From the NCBI GenBank assembly GCA_914767715.1, contig OU612066.1, positions 19,442,283-19,506,282 of the forward strand: DNA of 64,000 nt, written 5' to 3'. Both the position numbers and the translations under genes were made by a program. Position 1 is the stretch's first letter. Each line of letters opens with the position of its first letter. Of the stretch, positions 1 to 12,900 are shown piece after piece. Source of the DNA: Membranipora membranacea (lineage: Eukaryota; Bryozoa; Gymnolaemata; Cheilostomatida; Membraniporidae). The notes below the pieces were generated by a model. The model was given only the letters and a program-made list of their open reading frames with translations, was not told the DNA's origin and did not search any database.

Positions 1-226
1 AGAGAAATTTAAAGGGTGAGGGAAATTGCTTTAAGTGGGAAATTCATTAAAAAAACATTGAAATTGGAGCATTGAAATGAAGGTATTAACTGTCATTAGA
101 TGTGAGATTTCACAATGTTTACACATTCGGGGTTTACCTATTATCACAAATCTACGTAAGTTATCTTCCCCTTGACATTGAGAAGACAAATCTAAAATAC
201 AGTGCTTAAGTCTTTGCAAATCCTAC

Positions 227-3200
227 CTTTCTCAGTTTTTCTGCCTCTTCATCTTGTTGTAATTTGAGCCTGTAGCTGAGATCGTCTTGTTCGATCTGAC
301 ACTGCGTCTCAATGTTCTTCACAAGCTCAGCTTTATCCGAATCACTGATATCATCTACTTTCTCTAATTGTTCAATTTTATCCGTTCTCTGTTTATCTAT
401 CAAATCTCCTAGCTTTTTCTGTACAATAATATGATAAGGATTATGCATTGCAAAACAAGTGTCTCAACATCTTAGTATACATGTATTATATATAATTGTT
501 TACAAATATAGTGTTTGAGGTTTTTGAACTCCCTCCTTTATCAAAAACATTTCAAATACATATTGATCTTTAGGTTTTGCTTTTTATGTAATACTTGCTC
601 TTAGCCATGTACTATTTTGAGCGGTAAAAATAAAGTGGATAACTATCTACATGACATCTGCCTTTGCTGATTGGAAATCTATTTGACACTAATACAAATA
701 CAGCAAAGGCGGACTTACTCTGTTTTGCATGGCCTGACGCTGAGAGAACTCATCAATGGCCGTCTTATACTCAACATCTAGCCTGATGTTCATATCTTTC
801 TGAGATTTCTTGAACTGCAGGATAGTCACATCATACTGCTGTCTGTAATCAGGTGAGACAAATAGAGCAGCAATAAGATGAATTGGATACGATAATTTGA
901 TCAATGTATATCAGTGCATACAATAGATTAATTTATCGGATGTCATGTTCATATGCCAGCTAGACTTTGCCTTGTTGACCTCAGGGTAATAGTGCATTCT
1001 TCGTCAACTCTTCCGTTGTAAATACTCCACAAGTGATTCTGTCATACAAGACGATAAAAGTCAAACCTTTTTGTTTTCTCTTACCTGGTGATATCACCAT
1101 TTTTGACCATACTGAGAAGAAGAGAGTCCATCAGACCATCTATAGCCACCAGCCTCTCTGACTCCATCTTCTTATCTACTTCTACTGTAGCCTGTATATC
1201 CAGACTGTTAAAGATAAGGAGAACAGATAAGGAGACATGGATTCGGCTTAAATTTTAAAGGAAATTTGTGCTTGAAATATTGTTAGTTCTCGGCCATCAC
1301 CTGATCAAGTGTTTAACTGTCTCTTACGATCTCGCTTATATTTTCTGTATACATGGCACGACAACTCCAATATGTCACTTCAATTTTCAAATATCGTTAT
1401 TGTAACAATTGTTTTACTGATAACTTACCTATCAAGCTCCCTGTTGGTAGTAAATCTATCCCTAAGTGCGAGCAGAGCCACTATACTGTCACCTACTGAT
1501 GTCATAGCTGATGTAAATCCCTCCTTTAATCGCTGTCCAGCATCCAACAACAGTGCATTATTATTCTTCTGCTTAGATATCTAGACAAAAAAGAGGCAAT
1601 AAGTCTTATACTAAATTTCAAGCTCAATGTCCATTATGATTTGCCCAGAGGAGAACAGCACTTTGTTTATTATCTAAAGGTTACTTGAGACAAGCTCTCC
1701 CATATCATCATCTTTGAAGCGGAGAGAGTTATCCTCTCTTGGGTACAGGTACTGGGACCCATCGTACTCATGCCGCACCCTATACCCATGCCCGTCGGAA
1801 ATCCGGCTACTCTTTATATCGAAGAGGCAGAGGGGGTTCTTTTTACTGCGTGTGGGGTGTGCAAACACACAGTGGACCTCCGGTATTTTTAGTCCCGTTC
1901 TGCAAGGACCTGGCTAGGATGAATGGTGTGCCAGTACCAAATCAAAAATGACCGCCAGCGCCGGGAATTGAACCTGGACCTCATAGATCACAAGTCCGCA
2001 CCCTTAACCTTGGACCACTCCGTACAAGACTACAAGATAGATACTTATAATATTTCACATCAAATGCACCGGCTTGCTAAACCTGGCATAATGATCTCCA
2101 TAGCACCTGTGTACATGCTCTCATATTTGATATTATAAGCGCTGCCTAGCAGTTTTGACAGGGGTTTGAACGGGCCAGCATAAAAAAGATGAATCATTAC
2201 TCACAGATCGGTAATCAGTTGCGGAGGGTCGTACGCTGACCCCATACCCTCCTCTAGTCTTCTTTAGAATCACGACTATGATGAATATGATGAGAGGTAC
2301 TAGTACTATACCAAGGACGAATCCTATAATGACGGCTAATGCTGTGATACCATGCTGATAGATAATTGACTCTGATTCTACATCTACTCTCTCAGTGCAG
2401 CTCACCGCTGTCTCTGTCCCGTGCACCTGAGTAGCCTGTAATGATTGTTGGTCAGTTCATTAAACACATGCAGATGCATAAATACTCAAACATGGCAGGA
2501 TCAAAGATGCAAGGATATAGATACACTCTTCAACATACTCATTATATTACACAACAGTGATTGAGCATGGCAATTAAACAAAATAACAGCTTGAAATAAA
2601 AATACCTTCAATCTAAATTGGTGAGTTTGTGACTTACAGTTGCTGTGTTGTAGTATTGAATCTGAGCTGTATTAGTTGTTTCCCCATCAGGGAAGTCCTC
2701 GTCCCCCATGGCCGTCAGCTCGTAGCTGATTACTATCGGTGTGGATATATTAAGCTCTGATACAAACACCTTCATAGAACCATCTCCTGTTGGAGTTATG
2801 TCCACGATTGTGCTTGGGCTCACATCAAAACCTGAACAAAAATAAAATGACAGTCACGAAAATTTCCATGTCTTAATGTGGCTTAAACTGTTTTACAGAA
2901 TGGAAAGTTTCCCTTTGCAGTGACTGACAAACTAAAGGCCACAACTGTGAGGTACTTTTCATTGAAGCATAAAGTGAAATTATATATCGACCTTAATGCG
3001 GTAAATACTCTGGCATGTTTTTTCTAACTTTGTTGCATATTTTGGGGTGGTTCTGATGTGTGGACTGTATAGAGACTATTCTAACACCAACACATGTACA
3101 TAGCTATCTACCGTAGCAGTTCAAAGATAAAAGCACAGGAATTTTAAACTTTGAAAACAAACCATCATTTGATCGAAGAAATTATCTGTGATTGCACAAC

Positions 3201-6200
3201 ATAAATAACTGATAACCAGGCACATTAAAACTTACCATCTAAAGTTTTCAATTATAAAAAGTTTTGTTAAACAAATATAAGAGGTTGAGTTGATGTATAC
3301 ACTGAATCGCCACAGTTTTATACACATTAACAACCTAAGACTGTGGCTAGATATTACTGCTTTGCAATCTACAGCTTCTGCTAACTCGAAAAACCACGTC
3401 TTATTAGGCTTTGGGAAAAAATAGCAGCTGACCAATATACTTTTTGAAAAACGTATTATACAAAACTTTTAAAATGGACATAAATGAAACTCACTTGATA
3501 AATCGAGACTAAAGCCTTGTTCATTATCAATCAGTGTGACTTTATAGGCTGAATCATTAGAATTAGATGTGTGATTAACAGTGAGCTCAACCATCAATGA
3601 TCCTCTCTCTGTAGACCCATACTACAAATATGGAGAAGTCGATAACAAGCCTTCATATATAGAATATATTATATTGATGGCAGCAGATGTTTATATTAAT
3701 AACATAGAGGTGGCTTCATGCTGCTGGGACCTGTCATGAGGGGGTTGTACCAGAAAAGGCATCGAAACAGCATTTGACTCATGGCTACGAACTGGAGACC
3801 TATGTGTTTTGTAGTGGCATGCGCAGTGCGCACTACTGTATGTTTTATCGAGAGCATTAATAAAGAATATCTTTAGAAATCATGGACTGGTTGTTGGCAT
3901 CTCTTGCCTACCTTAGTTCTCTTGGTCAGGACTAGATGAGGATCAGGATAGTAAGCCACCGCTGTGCCGATTGTCGCAACATTTACAACCTGACTAGCAA
4001 TGTTCAAGTTCACGCTGCCTCCAGCCACATTCATGGTTGATGTACTCAGGCTAGGTGCCAGTTGGGCCTAAAACAGAAAACAGTTACAGGCTGACAATAG
4101 TTCACATTTGGATGTTCCCTTATTTGCTTATCAGTCAATTGCTTCCCCCCCCCCCCCCCGCCACTGATATATTAAGGGTCAGTTCTGGAACTGGCCCGGG
4201 TGGATATTGGGTATGAGTAATGAGTATATTGGTTGCCATGGTTATGACAATACACCTGGTTTTAGATGACATAATATAGCTCCCGATTGTACATGAATCC
4301 TTTTGATGACAGATGTACTAGAAGACTACAGGCTCTTACATTTAGGGTGATAACAGCGGTGCCCCCACTGCTGGCAGGGTTAACGATGGTACCAATATTA
4401 ATATTCTGGTTATTAGATGTAACAGCTCTCTTCTTTCTGCTGTAAGTTGCCTCAGGAAGAAGTACACCAGCTCTGTCAGCTTCCACAGATGCAGAAACTA
4501 TCTCTATACCTCCCAGACTAGTATCATAGTTAATATCTACAAACAGATCAAATACATTTTTAGTACATACCTTCAACAAAAAATTCCTTTTATAACAGAA
4601 AAATTCTGCAGTCATGGTAAAGCATATTCATACACATACATATGTTCCACGAACTAAACACAAAAGAAATTCGTAAGGACCGACCATAATTTGGAGGCTT
4701 CCGCTTTTGAACTGAGATGACTGAATTTGTTGAGAATCACACTCATACCTATATCCACAGACACATCGTCTACAGTACCAGGAGGTATCTCAAAGCTGAG
4801 CTGTAAGGGAGTGATCTCCCCATCAGTCCACGTCGCGGGTATATTTATGGTTGCATTAACGCTGCCCAAATCCAGGGCTGGTGAGCGTATACCTTCATAA
4901 CAGGAACTGCTTAGACTCAGTCCTTGTGCTGAAACTAAAATATAACTGGCATTAAAACTTCAGTGTGTCATTCTACAGAGGTTCCTGCTCTGTTTTATTC
5001 CATGTAATGAGTATTCGATTACATAGTTACCAACTGAATCAGTTAAAATGACCATGGAAATTTTGAAAAAGACTACTCCTCTTTAGAATGAATTAACTTA
5101 ATTATGAAATGCACAATCGGTATGATATTGCCAAACTGTTACGGTTCAGCTTTCAGACACACATTTTATCTCTCAAATGCTGGTGTTTAGAAATGAAAAG
5201 TGTATGGATAGGAAGGACTACATAGTGTTAACCATAAACATAAAAATAAACAAATTAAAATTTTTATGGTGTGTACATACCAGAATCATAGGTCCATGAG
5301 TAGGTGATGTACTGATAGAACAGGTCATCTAAAGGAATGCTGTCCCTGATAGTCCCGTTACCAGATATAGTGAGTCTCCCACCATCTGAGATGAGTATAT
5401 TAGGCTCTGTCTGCTGATACAGTCCACCACTTGCTGGCTCATTCAGAATGCTAGTGTTACCAGCAGTCAGACTCGTGAGCTCAACATGTGCCCCGGTGTT
5501 CAGAGTCAACTGGAACATTGCAGAAAACTTTAAAATGTCATGATCTGTGATATGTGATGAAGGATTCGGTGAACCTCAGACAACAATTACATTTAAGTTT
5601 CAACACACTATGAGGTGATACAGAGTAATATAGAGCAATGGTGACTAGCAACTGGCCAAGCTAGTAATTGACCAACCAGTACAGCACACAACTGTAGATT
5701 GTGTAGTATTTTTTCGTATCCCAATTAAAATATGTAGGTAACGTGAAGTACTACCATAGACAAAACATACAACATTGTGTGTGTGTTTTGTCTATGAGTA
5801 TTATGGTTGACTGTATTCCTAAATTCATTTCATGCGATGTTAAACAATGGGTGGTATACTTTTACTTACATCCAAATCTCTACCATCCTCAAATGAATCG
5901 CTTGTGAGCCACAATTCAAACTCAAATACAATCTCATCTCCAGCGATGTATGTCGCCTGTGCTGGAGAGATCGAGGATGAGCAAGCAATAGCAGCACCGC
6001 TCTGAACCACAGTGAAATCTGTGTACTCATGGATAGTAAACTGGAATAAAAAAGACATCAACTGATATTAAAATACACAAACTTCGGTTCAATTTGCTGT
6101 TTTGAAAAAGCAGTACTCCCTTAAACATTGAATTTTGTCCCATCACAACCTCATCGGTGGTCTTTTTAGGTAAAACTCCAGAATCCTGATTAAAAAGCAA

Positions 6201-8393
6201 CAAAAATAGTTTTATCAGATCAGCAGAGCTCAAAGATGGAGCAGTTCATTGTGCAACTTATAAAGGGATCGTCCAAAATGGAATAAACTAAAGAAGTTTA
6301 CCCAACTTTCTGAGCTATAAAAGGTTTTAGACCAGATTATTATTCACATTATGATACAGTTAGACAACTAATTCCATATTTATTTGTGGATTGCCTACCT
6401 GATCTGTTGGGACAGCACATTGAGAGCAGTTGAGCAGGCCACCATATTCCTCAAAGTATCCATATGTGCTGTTAATATCTATACACTGCATTGTGTCGTC
6501 CAGTGTAACAGCCATCAAATCAACGATAGTCGGCTCAAGAAACCCAAACTGATCGGTTGAGTTAGTGAGGTTGTACTGATCATAGACAAAGCTGCTGTTT
6601 GAGACTGTATTCACATGGCTCCAGTCAAAGGGGGCCAACCAAGCTACTATTGGCTGATGAAAGAATCCGGGATCTTGTTCCTGAAACCACCACTCAAACG
6701 GCAGCGAAATACTGATATTATCCTGCAAATAACAGTAAATTATTTAAACGCGAGGAACATTGACAAAGCAGCGTTTAAAAAAGGCCACAAATGGTTGTTC
6801 ATCATAAAATCACTGTGTAAATCACTTGATAAATAGGCAAATGTTGAGCACAATACATAAAGGTCAACTGATTGATATTCCTCTCATAATCAAACTAAGT
6901 TCAAGGTTTTTGAGTTCATTGCTTTCATTGTTGTGAACCGGTCATTATGACATTATTTGGAGTTGTGTGCTGTCGTTCAACAAGGACATCTCTCAACTAA
7001 TAAATAATTTTGATCAAGGAGCTATAACTCCTTTGTAAAATTATCAACACTTAATCTGTTGGCTATCCAGTAAAATAAATTGCACTCACAGTAATTTCTT
7101 CAGTTGCATTGATAAAGAAGTCCATGTAAACTCCATCGGAGTTATATCTATTCTTATAGAAAACATGTCCGCCAGGTGTGACATTGTACGTGTTGTGATT
7201 CCAGGTTAGGTTCAGTGGTAGGATGCCATCATGCATAGTAGCGTTCTCATAATCAAGAGTCACACCAATACGGGATGGTTTGAAAATATGTAGTCTGAAA
7301 TGATATATTCAAACATTTCAAATCAGGTACAATAAATACAAATAAATAAAAATCAAATGACAAAAGCTTGATCCTAATATCTGAGCCTAAGTTCAGTGAC
7401 AGTCTTCAGACCGAGCAGATGGATATGTGACCGGACTGGCCTAACTGAATATTATTAAGAGCTTTCAACGAAAACATAATCATTTTAGTCATGTCTGGAG
7501 AGGAATTTAATGTTCATTATTCAGTATGTTGGTAGCGTAAGCCTTGGTATCCAAAGCAAAGAAAAGTATACTTTGTGAGCAAACAAATAATCCAATACTA
7601 AACCTTACAAAGTATTCAATAGTATTTCATTTGAGTAAAGTACATGAATGGTAAGAGGATTAGATATAAGTTTCCTAGTCCAGTACTAAGGACTATGACC
7701 AAATAAACAACCAGAGATATTAGTCTATTTTTGGTACCAAGTTCAAATGTGAAAAGGCGGTAGGTTTTTGTCCAAACAAAATCAGTTGGGTGATCCCAGC
7801 TACTTCTAAGGATTTCTATGACCAATTTCAATGCTAATTTATTGATGGGGAAGCGATTATCGGAACAATGAAATGCAAATGGTGATTTTCTCTTGTGCCT
7901 GAGAATTCCGAGGCAAAAATAACAATACTATTATTTATCCACAGTTTTATCGGTCATACTTACCATTGGGTGAAAAATTCCCCAAATCAACCAAATTAAA
8001 CTCTGGCTCCTCTAGGGTATAACATGGAAAATCCATTGCAAGCGATAAAAAATGGGCATCTTATACCCAAATTTTGTTGTTATATTTTGCATGCATCATC
8101 TAGAGCTCTTTTAACCATCATTGTTACCTGAAAGCGTAGTCTTGTAGAGTCGTATTTATCTGTATTGTACTATTCTCATCATACACAAGACTACCGTTCT
8201 GATAGGTCACATTCCACAGGAAGCTGCTCATCCCTAATTCAGCAGGCAGCGTGATGTCGATGGTGCCTGTGCCGATGTCATGGTAGTATAAGGCAGGAGT
8301 GTTCTGTACGCTGTGGGTACCATTGAATGTACAGTCGAGCTGAAGTGCAGTGCTCAGCAATGAAGCTGCAAACGCAAACTCGGAACACAGCAT
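227..8393 (-). CDS. EVC2: EVC2/limbin-like type I membrane protein (3' end off the window)
   Basis: Fifteen exons join in frame (minus strand): 8393-8128, 7294-7090, 6722-6399, 6040-5870, 5509-5281, 4928-4749, 4536-4340, 4067-3912, 3621-3495, 2831-2638, 2435-2205, 1580-1429, 1204-1085, 842-719, 418-227. They give 956 codons and continue past base 1. The ATG at 8393 is preceded by an in-frame TAG and followed by a weak hydrophobic leader. Residues 1 to about 710 are extracellular, rich in N-glycosylation sequons, with beta-sandwich repeats resembling DUF11-type domains (for example the segment ending TTNTAQIQYY). One transmembrane helix (about 712-738, GFVLGIVLVPLIIFIIVVI) is followed by KK and then by charged coiled coil (exons at 1580-227). 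A furin-like RKKR lies at residues 492-495. The assignment rests on topology, coiled-coil tail and head-to-head pairing with an EVC-like gene, not on an alignment. In vertebrates EVC2 partners EVC at the ciliary base. The ectodomain is longer than I recall for the human protein. Alternative: an unnamed DUF11-repeat receptor. Confidence 0.68.
1685..2030 (-). mobile_element. tRNA-derived SINE in an EVC2-like intron
   Basis: On the minus strand the stretch from about 2030 begins with a degenerate tRNA-like head. A box A-like TGGTCCAAGGTTAAGG and a good box B, GGTTCAATTCC, are spaced as in a tRNA. The acceptor arms do not pair and the anticodon stem is imperfect, so this is not a working tRNA. 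A body more GC-rich than the surrounding intron follows to about 1685. It carries a 64-codon open frame and splice-like ends that could mislead gene finders. The intron is flanked by in-phase exons at 2435-2205 and 1580-1429. Confidence 0.55.
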
Positions 8394-9916
8394 ATTAAAC
8401 TATGTCTGAGCCAAATAAGATTTCTGAAAAATAACACACAAACATTAATACCCAGTTATTATATTATTTATAGAAATTTATATTTATAGAAATAGGAGTT
8501 AAGCCAACCGAGACAAATTGACATGTTTTTCCATCATAATCATGCATGTTTATGTGACAATATGCAGTGATAACAGTTTGCAATAAGCGGTGGTTATAAG
8601 AAACCTGTCGCAATCTCAAAGGTATATTTTAGTATGAAAGAATGTATAGCTAATGACTTCGTCCACACAGCAGGGAGAATACAATGTCTTCCATTCTCCC
8701 TGCACACACACAGTAGGGGTATATATACATAAATATCGACGGGAAAATGAAAAGGAACCTAGAACTAGAATGGACAGAAACTTGATAACTCTTCCTCACG
8801 GCAATAGCATAAAAAATTATAGCTGGTTAAGTTACAGCTGCGCTCATTATCATCATTATACTATATTAATCTTTTTGTAACCTTGTACTAGATTGCACAT
8901 TAACTAGGCTATGGTACACATGAATCTCCGCCCAGTCAGCAGAGCAGACTGGAGGGGAGACTCACAACAACAACAATGAACTAGTTCCATTGCTAGTAAA
9001 AAACTAACTACTATATAGTCAAAATGTATGTCACCTACCTAGCCAGCCAGCTCTTAAAAAGTATGTGACACACTTTCTCATGAGATATATATATAATTTG
9101 ATTTATTTTGAGGGGTTAGAAAACCCATTGATATTAATAATAATAAGCATAATGCAAGACAAAGTTGGCTATATTACTCTTTCTTTACTGGTTAGTATGA
9201 TAATAAGCAAGACTCCTTGAAAGAAATGGCCCAGCAAACTCACCTAATGGCAGTCCAAAGAGAAGTACATCACCAAGAGTGTTAAACTACTAAAGTTGTC
9301 TGAAAACAGTTATTTCTGGTTGGAAGTCCAATTTATTTTTCACTCACTAAGCATCAGTGCAGTCTGTAGTCAATCACACTCACTCAGGTGCTTGATTCTT
9401 ACAATGTGCTTTAGAAAAGTGGGCGGAGTGATGCTCAATTCAATAATGTTATTGGCTTATAGCATAATTAGTCACCATGCAACAGCATAATAAACCAGTC
9501 ACGTGACAATAAGGCATGCTGAAACAAGTGGTAGTAAAACACCTGACTCATAAACTTGGACCTAAATATTTCAAACTAGAGAGGCCCTCTAAGAAAAGAG
9601 TCTCAAGTCTGGTGCAGTGACTTACCAAGGAAACATTAGCAGATCTACTTAGAATTTCTACACAGCAGCAAGTATATGCAGAAGAGTCAACACAACCATA
9701 CTCTGGCTGTTCTTAGTGCCTGCTAAAGATCAGCAGAAGTACAGAGAAAACATTATTTATATCACTTGTATAGTCTGAGTAGTTGGGTTGTGTCTGTCAG
9801 TAAACATCAGCTACTGCCAGGCACAGTTGCTCAAACATCAAACTGAAGAGGCTGCAGTGCAACTGCACACTCTAGTCTCAAATTCTTTTATTTTTGTCAA
9901 CAGCAATTCATACATA
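8394..9916. promoter_or_regulatory. shared intergenic region between divergent EVC2-like and EVC-like genes
   Basis: This 1523-bp AT-rich stretch separates two divergent start codons, so it must hold the 5' leaders and promoters of both genes. For the minus-strand gene, a donor at 9243-9242 (AG|GTGAGT) and an acceptor near 8425 (TTATTTTTCAG) could mark a noncoding leader exon; this is inference. A hairpin with perfect 11-bp arms (GCAGGGAGAAT) lies at 8670-8680 and 8693-8703. No TATA box or CpG-rich block stands out. Confidence 0.5.
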
Positions 9917-12900
9917 ATGGCAAGCTGGGTATCTCATCCCTCCTGTGTTGAGATTGATGTTGAAGTTGAAGAGACTTTTAAGATGCCAGATCCACTCTGG
10001 CCTGGACTTGGCTTTGCCATAGCATTTGTTGTAGGAGGCATTATTGGTGCAGTGATAGCAAAGTTCTGTTTACGGGACTACCTCAAGAAACGCGTGAGTA
10101 CTCTAAAGATCATTGACAACCTTAGTGAGAGGATCTTATCTAGACAGATTTTGAGTTGTCATTTGACACGCTCCATTCTCATCTTGTTTCCTTTGGCACT
10201 GCTCTATCATATCCGACATTAATACTCATATTCATTTATGGCTATAAAAATACAAAGTTTAACACTCTTCCATGTGATGAGATACGAGACCGGAACATGG
10301 ACCAAGTCTGTCTGAAGATAGATAGATTTTGGCAAAAACCTTTCCGAGAAAGCAATATGTCACAACCAGCCTTGAAAAATCTGTAAGTTTAAGTGAGAAA
10401 GCCCAAACTCATTCTAATATCGTCTAAAGTTTTCAAGCTCAAATTGTAGCCAGTACCTTGAGTCTAGCAGGGTCAGTTTTAGATGAGAGGGATAATTAAA
10501 CAATTTAATTGAAAATAATATATTCATATCATTTTCTATTGTCAGAGTCAGGATGAGGAGGAAGCCACACTTATAGCCCAAGGTGTGCCTCTACACAGGA
10601 GGGGAAAATCCTACCCCACAGTCATTCAGCCGCTAGCTTACCAGAGTGAGGTAGGACATTCACTCTTTCATATTTTGTCAGAATTTTGTCTGACAAATGA
10701 AGATAACATTTTAATTTGAAATGAAGGACAAATGTGCATTCCATGTACATGTGCGATATTTTTACAGAATAGTTATGAATTGATGAATTTCAGAAATTGT
10801 TTATGTTTAATTTGTGCCTAAAAGTTAGACTCACCCCCCATACTACCGACTTGTGATCACTAGGAGTGGACATGTCAACTTATGAATCCCAATGAACACA
10901 ATATCAGATTGCTTGTCTAACCAGGTATCCAATTTGTTATGTGGAGATTTTATTGTGACTCTGCTAAATGTATTATAGAAAACAATGCTCGAGGGAGGCG
11001 ATCCATCTGCTCCTGAGACACCCCGGCCTGGTGCTACCACTCCCTCTAATATCATGATAGAAGCTGATGGTAGTAAAGGTGGGCTGTCAGACGCCCTTGT
11101 CATGTCAACAGGAGATGGAGCTGTGGCTGAGATTCAGAGACAAGATGTTGCCAATTTCCTGATTCTTGAGGAGTCGATCAGACAGGAGAGGATAGAGGTA
11201 ACCTTCCCTGGATAAGGATAAGATAGGAGTCTATTCTATGATTTTGTCACTGCATGGCCCCATAGTAATTTTCTATGACTGCTGGATGCAAATTGATTAA
11301 TGGGTCTGTATATATACTTTTATTGGCAACCAAAGTCATCTCATTGGAAATGTTTCGCACTCAGTGCCAGCAAACAAAAATTTATCACCTATCATCACAG
11401 AAATCAGAGTGAACATCACAATTCACATCGCCATAATTGTTGAAGCAAATAAAAAATAACTGTAATAATTTGATATACTACTACTAAGTCAAAATATAAA
11501 ATACCCCTCACAGACCAAAGAATGAACTTAGACAGCGTTTTGGGTTCTTATCACTTTTCAACTTATACTACATTATACATTGAAAAGTCATGAGAACATG
11601 CAGCTGTACTTACATAAACTTACTTATTGTTATTGTATATTCTAAACCTTGGCCTGATTTAATGATAGATTTATATTAAAACCTAAATACTATAGGTAGT
11701 AAACAAAGCAACACTAATTCTTCACAACAGGGTTGGCAGCAATTCTAATTTTAGAACACCAAATAAGTTTTGAAAGAACTTATTGATTTTTATTTTGTCC
11801 ATTTTATATCAATCAGACTCTTTATTGTATTTATTTCCTGATAGTTATATTACAAAAATGCTTTGCTTTCCTTGCAGGCACTGATTGTCATCACCATGAC
11901 TTACCTAAATAAACTAGTGGCAGGTAATAAGATATCTAAAGATGATGCTAGCAGAGTGCTCGGTGACATGAAGAAAAAGTGCTCTGACATCCTCGAAAAG
12001 AATGCAAGCAGTGAGGCTGCTGGAATAGAGGTATCTTATCCATGTTTTTATCTTTCAAGTTTCATTAAGTCTCTGCTAAAACCCTCCCTTATATGTTGGC
12101 TGAGGCTGACCTTGATATATAGCTTAGAAATTCACAAAGATACAAAGAGTATTTAGTTTTGAGAGAAAAGGTTTATCTGAAATTTAGCTGCCTGATGTAT
12201 CATGGATATTTAGCCAGACGATTCAAAGAACTAGTAAATTATTAACATGACCACATAAAATATTGTCCTTATCAGTTTTAAATCATTTCATGATTGGCTG
12301 TGGTTCAGTGCTGTCCAGAGAATTGTGGAAATTTTAGTTTGCTTACTGTTGCAATCCTGGCTTATATTGTTTTGTTAGTATTCTGATATGATTGTTGATT
12401 TTGGCTGTACGAGAACAACTTTTAAGGTCGCGGCATCTTTTGAACGATAAATTTATCGTGGAAGTTGTTGTATCACAACCGGGTCCTGATAACATCATCC
12501 ATTCTAAAAGACGACATCATGGTCCACCTACAAATACCTGTGAAGATTTTATTTGTTTTTCATGATTGACTTTATTGTCTGGAACAATTTCATCTCACTG
12601 CATTTCTATACTTCACCTTAGCAACTACATGTCGCCACATTTTCATCAGAAAAGTTCATTTACACAAATTGCTCCTTTTTTTCCCACAATTGTCCACGAC
12701 TATCACCATCCGTCAAGGATCCACCAACACAAAACCAATTGTGCCACTTTTAGGAAGAATGTTAAATGTTATTCTTTCAGGCACTGAGAAAAGATGAAAA
12801 GCTACAGAAGAATGATATGGCTATGCAGACAGAGAAAGATAAACTACATGCTGATCATGTCCAGAAAATTGTATGTTGCATGAGATTTTCTCTTCCCTTT

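Noticed and set aside
1685..1913. Candidate extra exon of the EVC2-like gene
   Set aside because: It has splice-like ends and 76 open codons, but it leaves in phase 1 while the next exon enters in phase 0. Skipping it joins exons 2435-2205 and 1580-1429 in phase. It lies within SINE sequence.
1955..2030. tRNA gene on the minus strand
   Set aside because: Box A and B are recognisable, but the acceptor arms do not pair and the anticodon stem is broken, so it is scored as a SINE head.
4146..4160. Poly-C tract (and the T/G tract at 30237-30257)
   Set aside because: Simple homopolymers; no feature tied to them.
7963..8022. Exon-like minus-strand stretch with an acceptor and GTAAGT donor
   Set aside because: The phase from the first exon (8393-8128) gives a stop or a poor frame, whereas 8128 joins 7294 directly in frame.
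9788..9916. Upstream in-frame extension of the EVC-like N-terminus
   Set aside because: The frame is open but starts at a non-ATG codon; the first ATG is at 9917.
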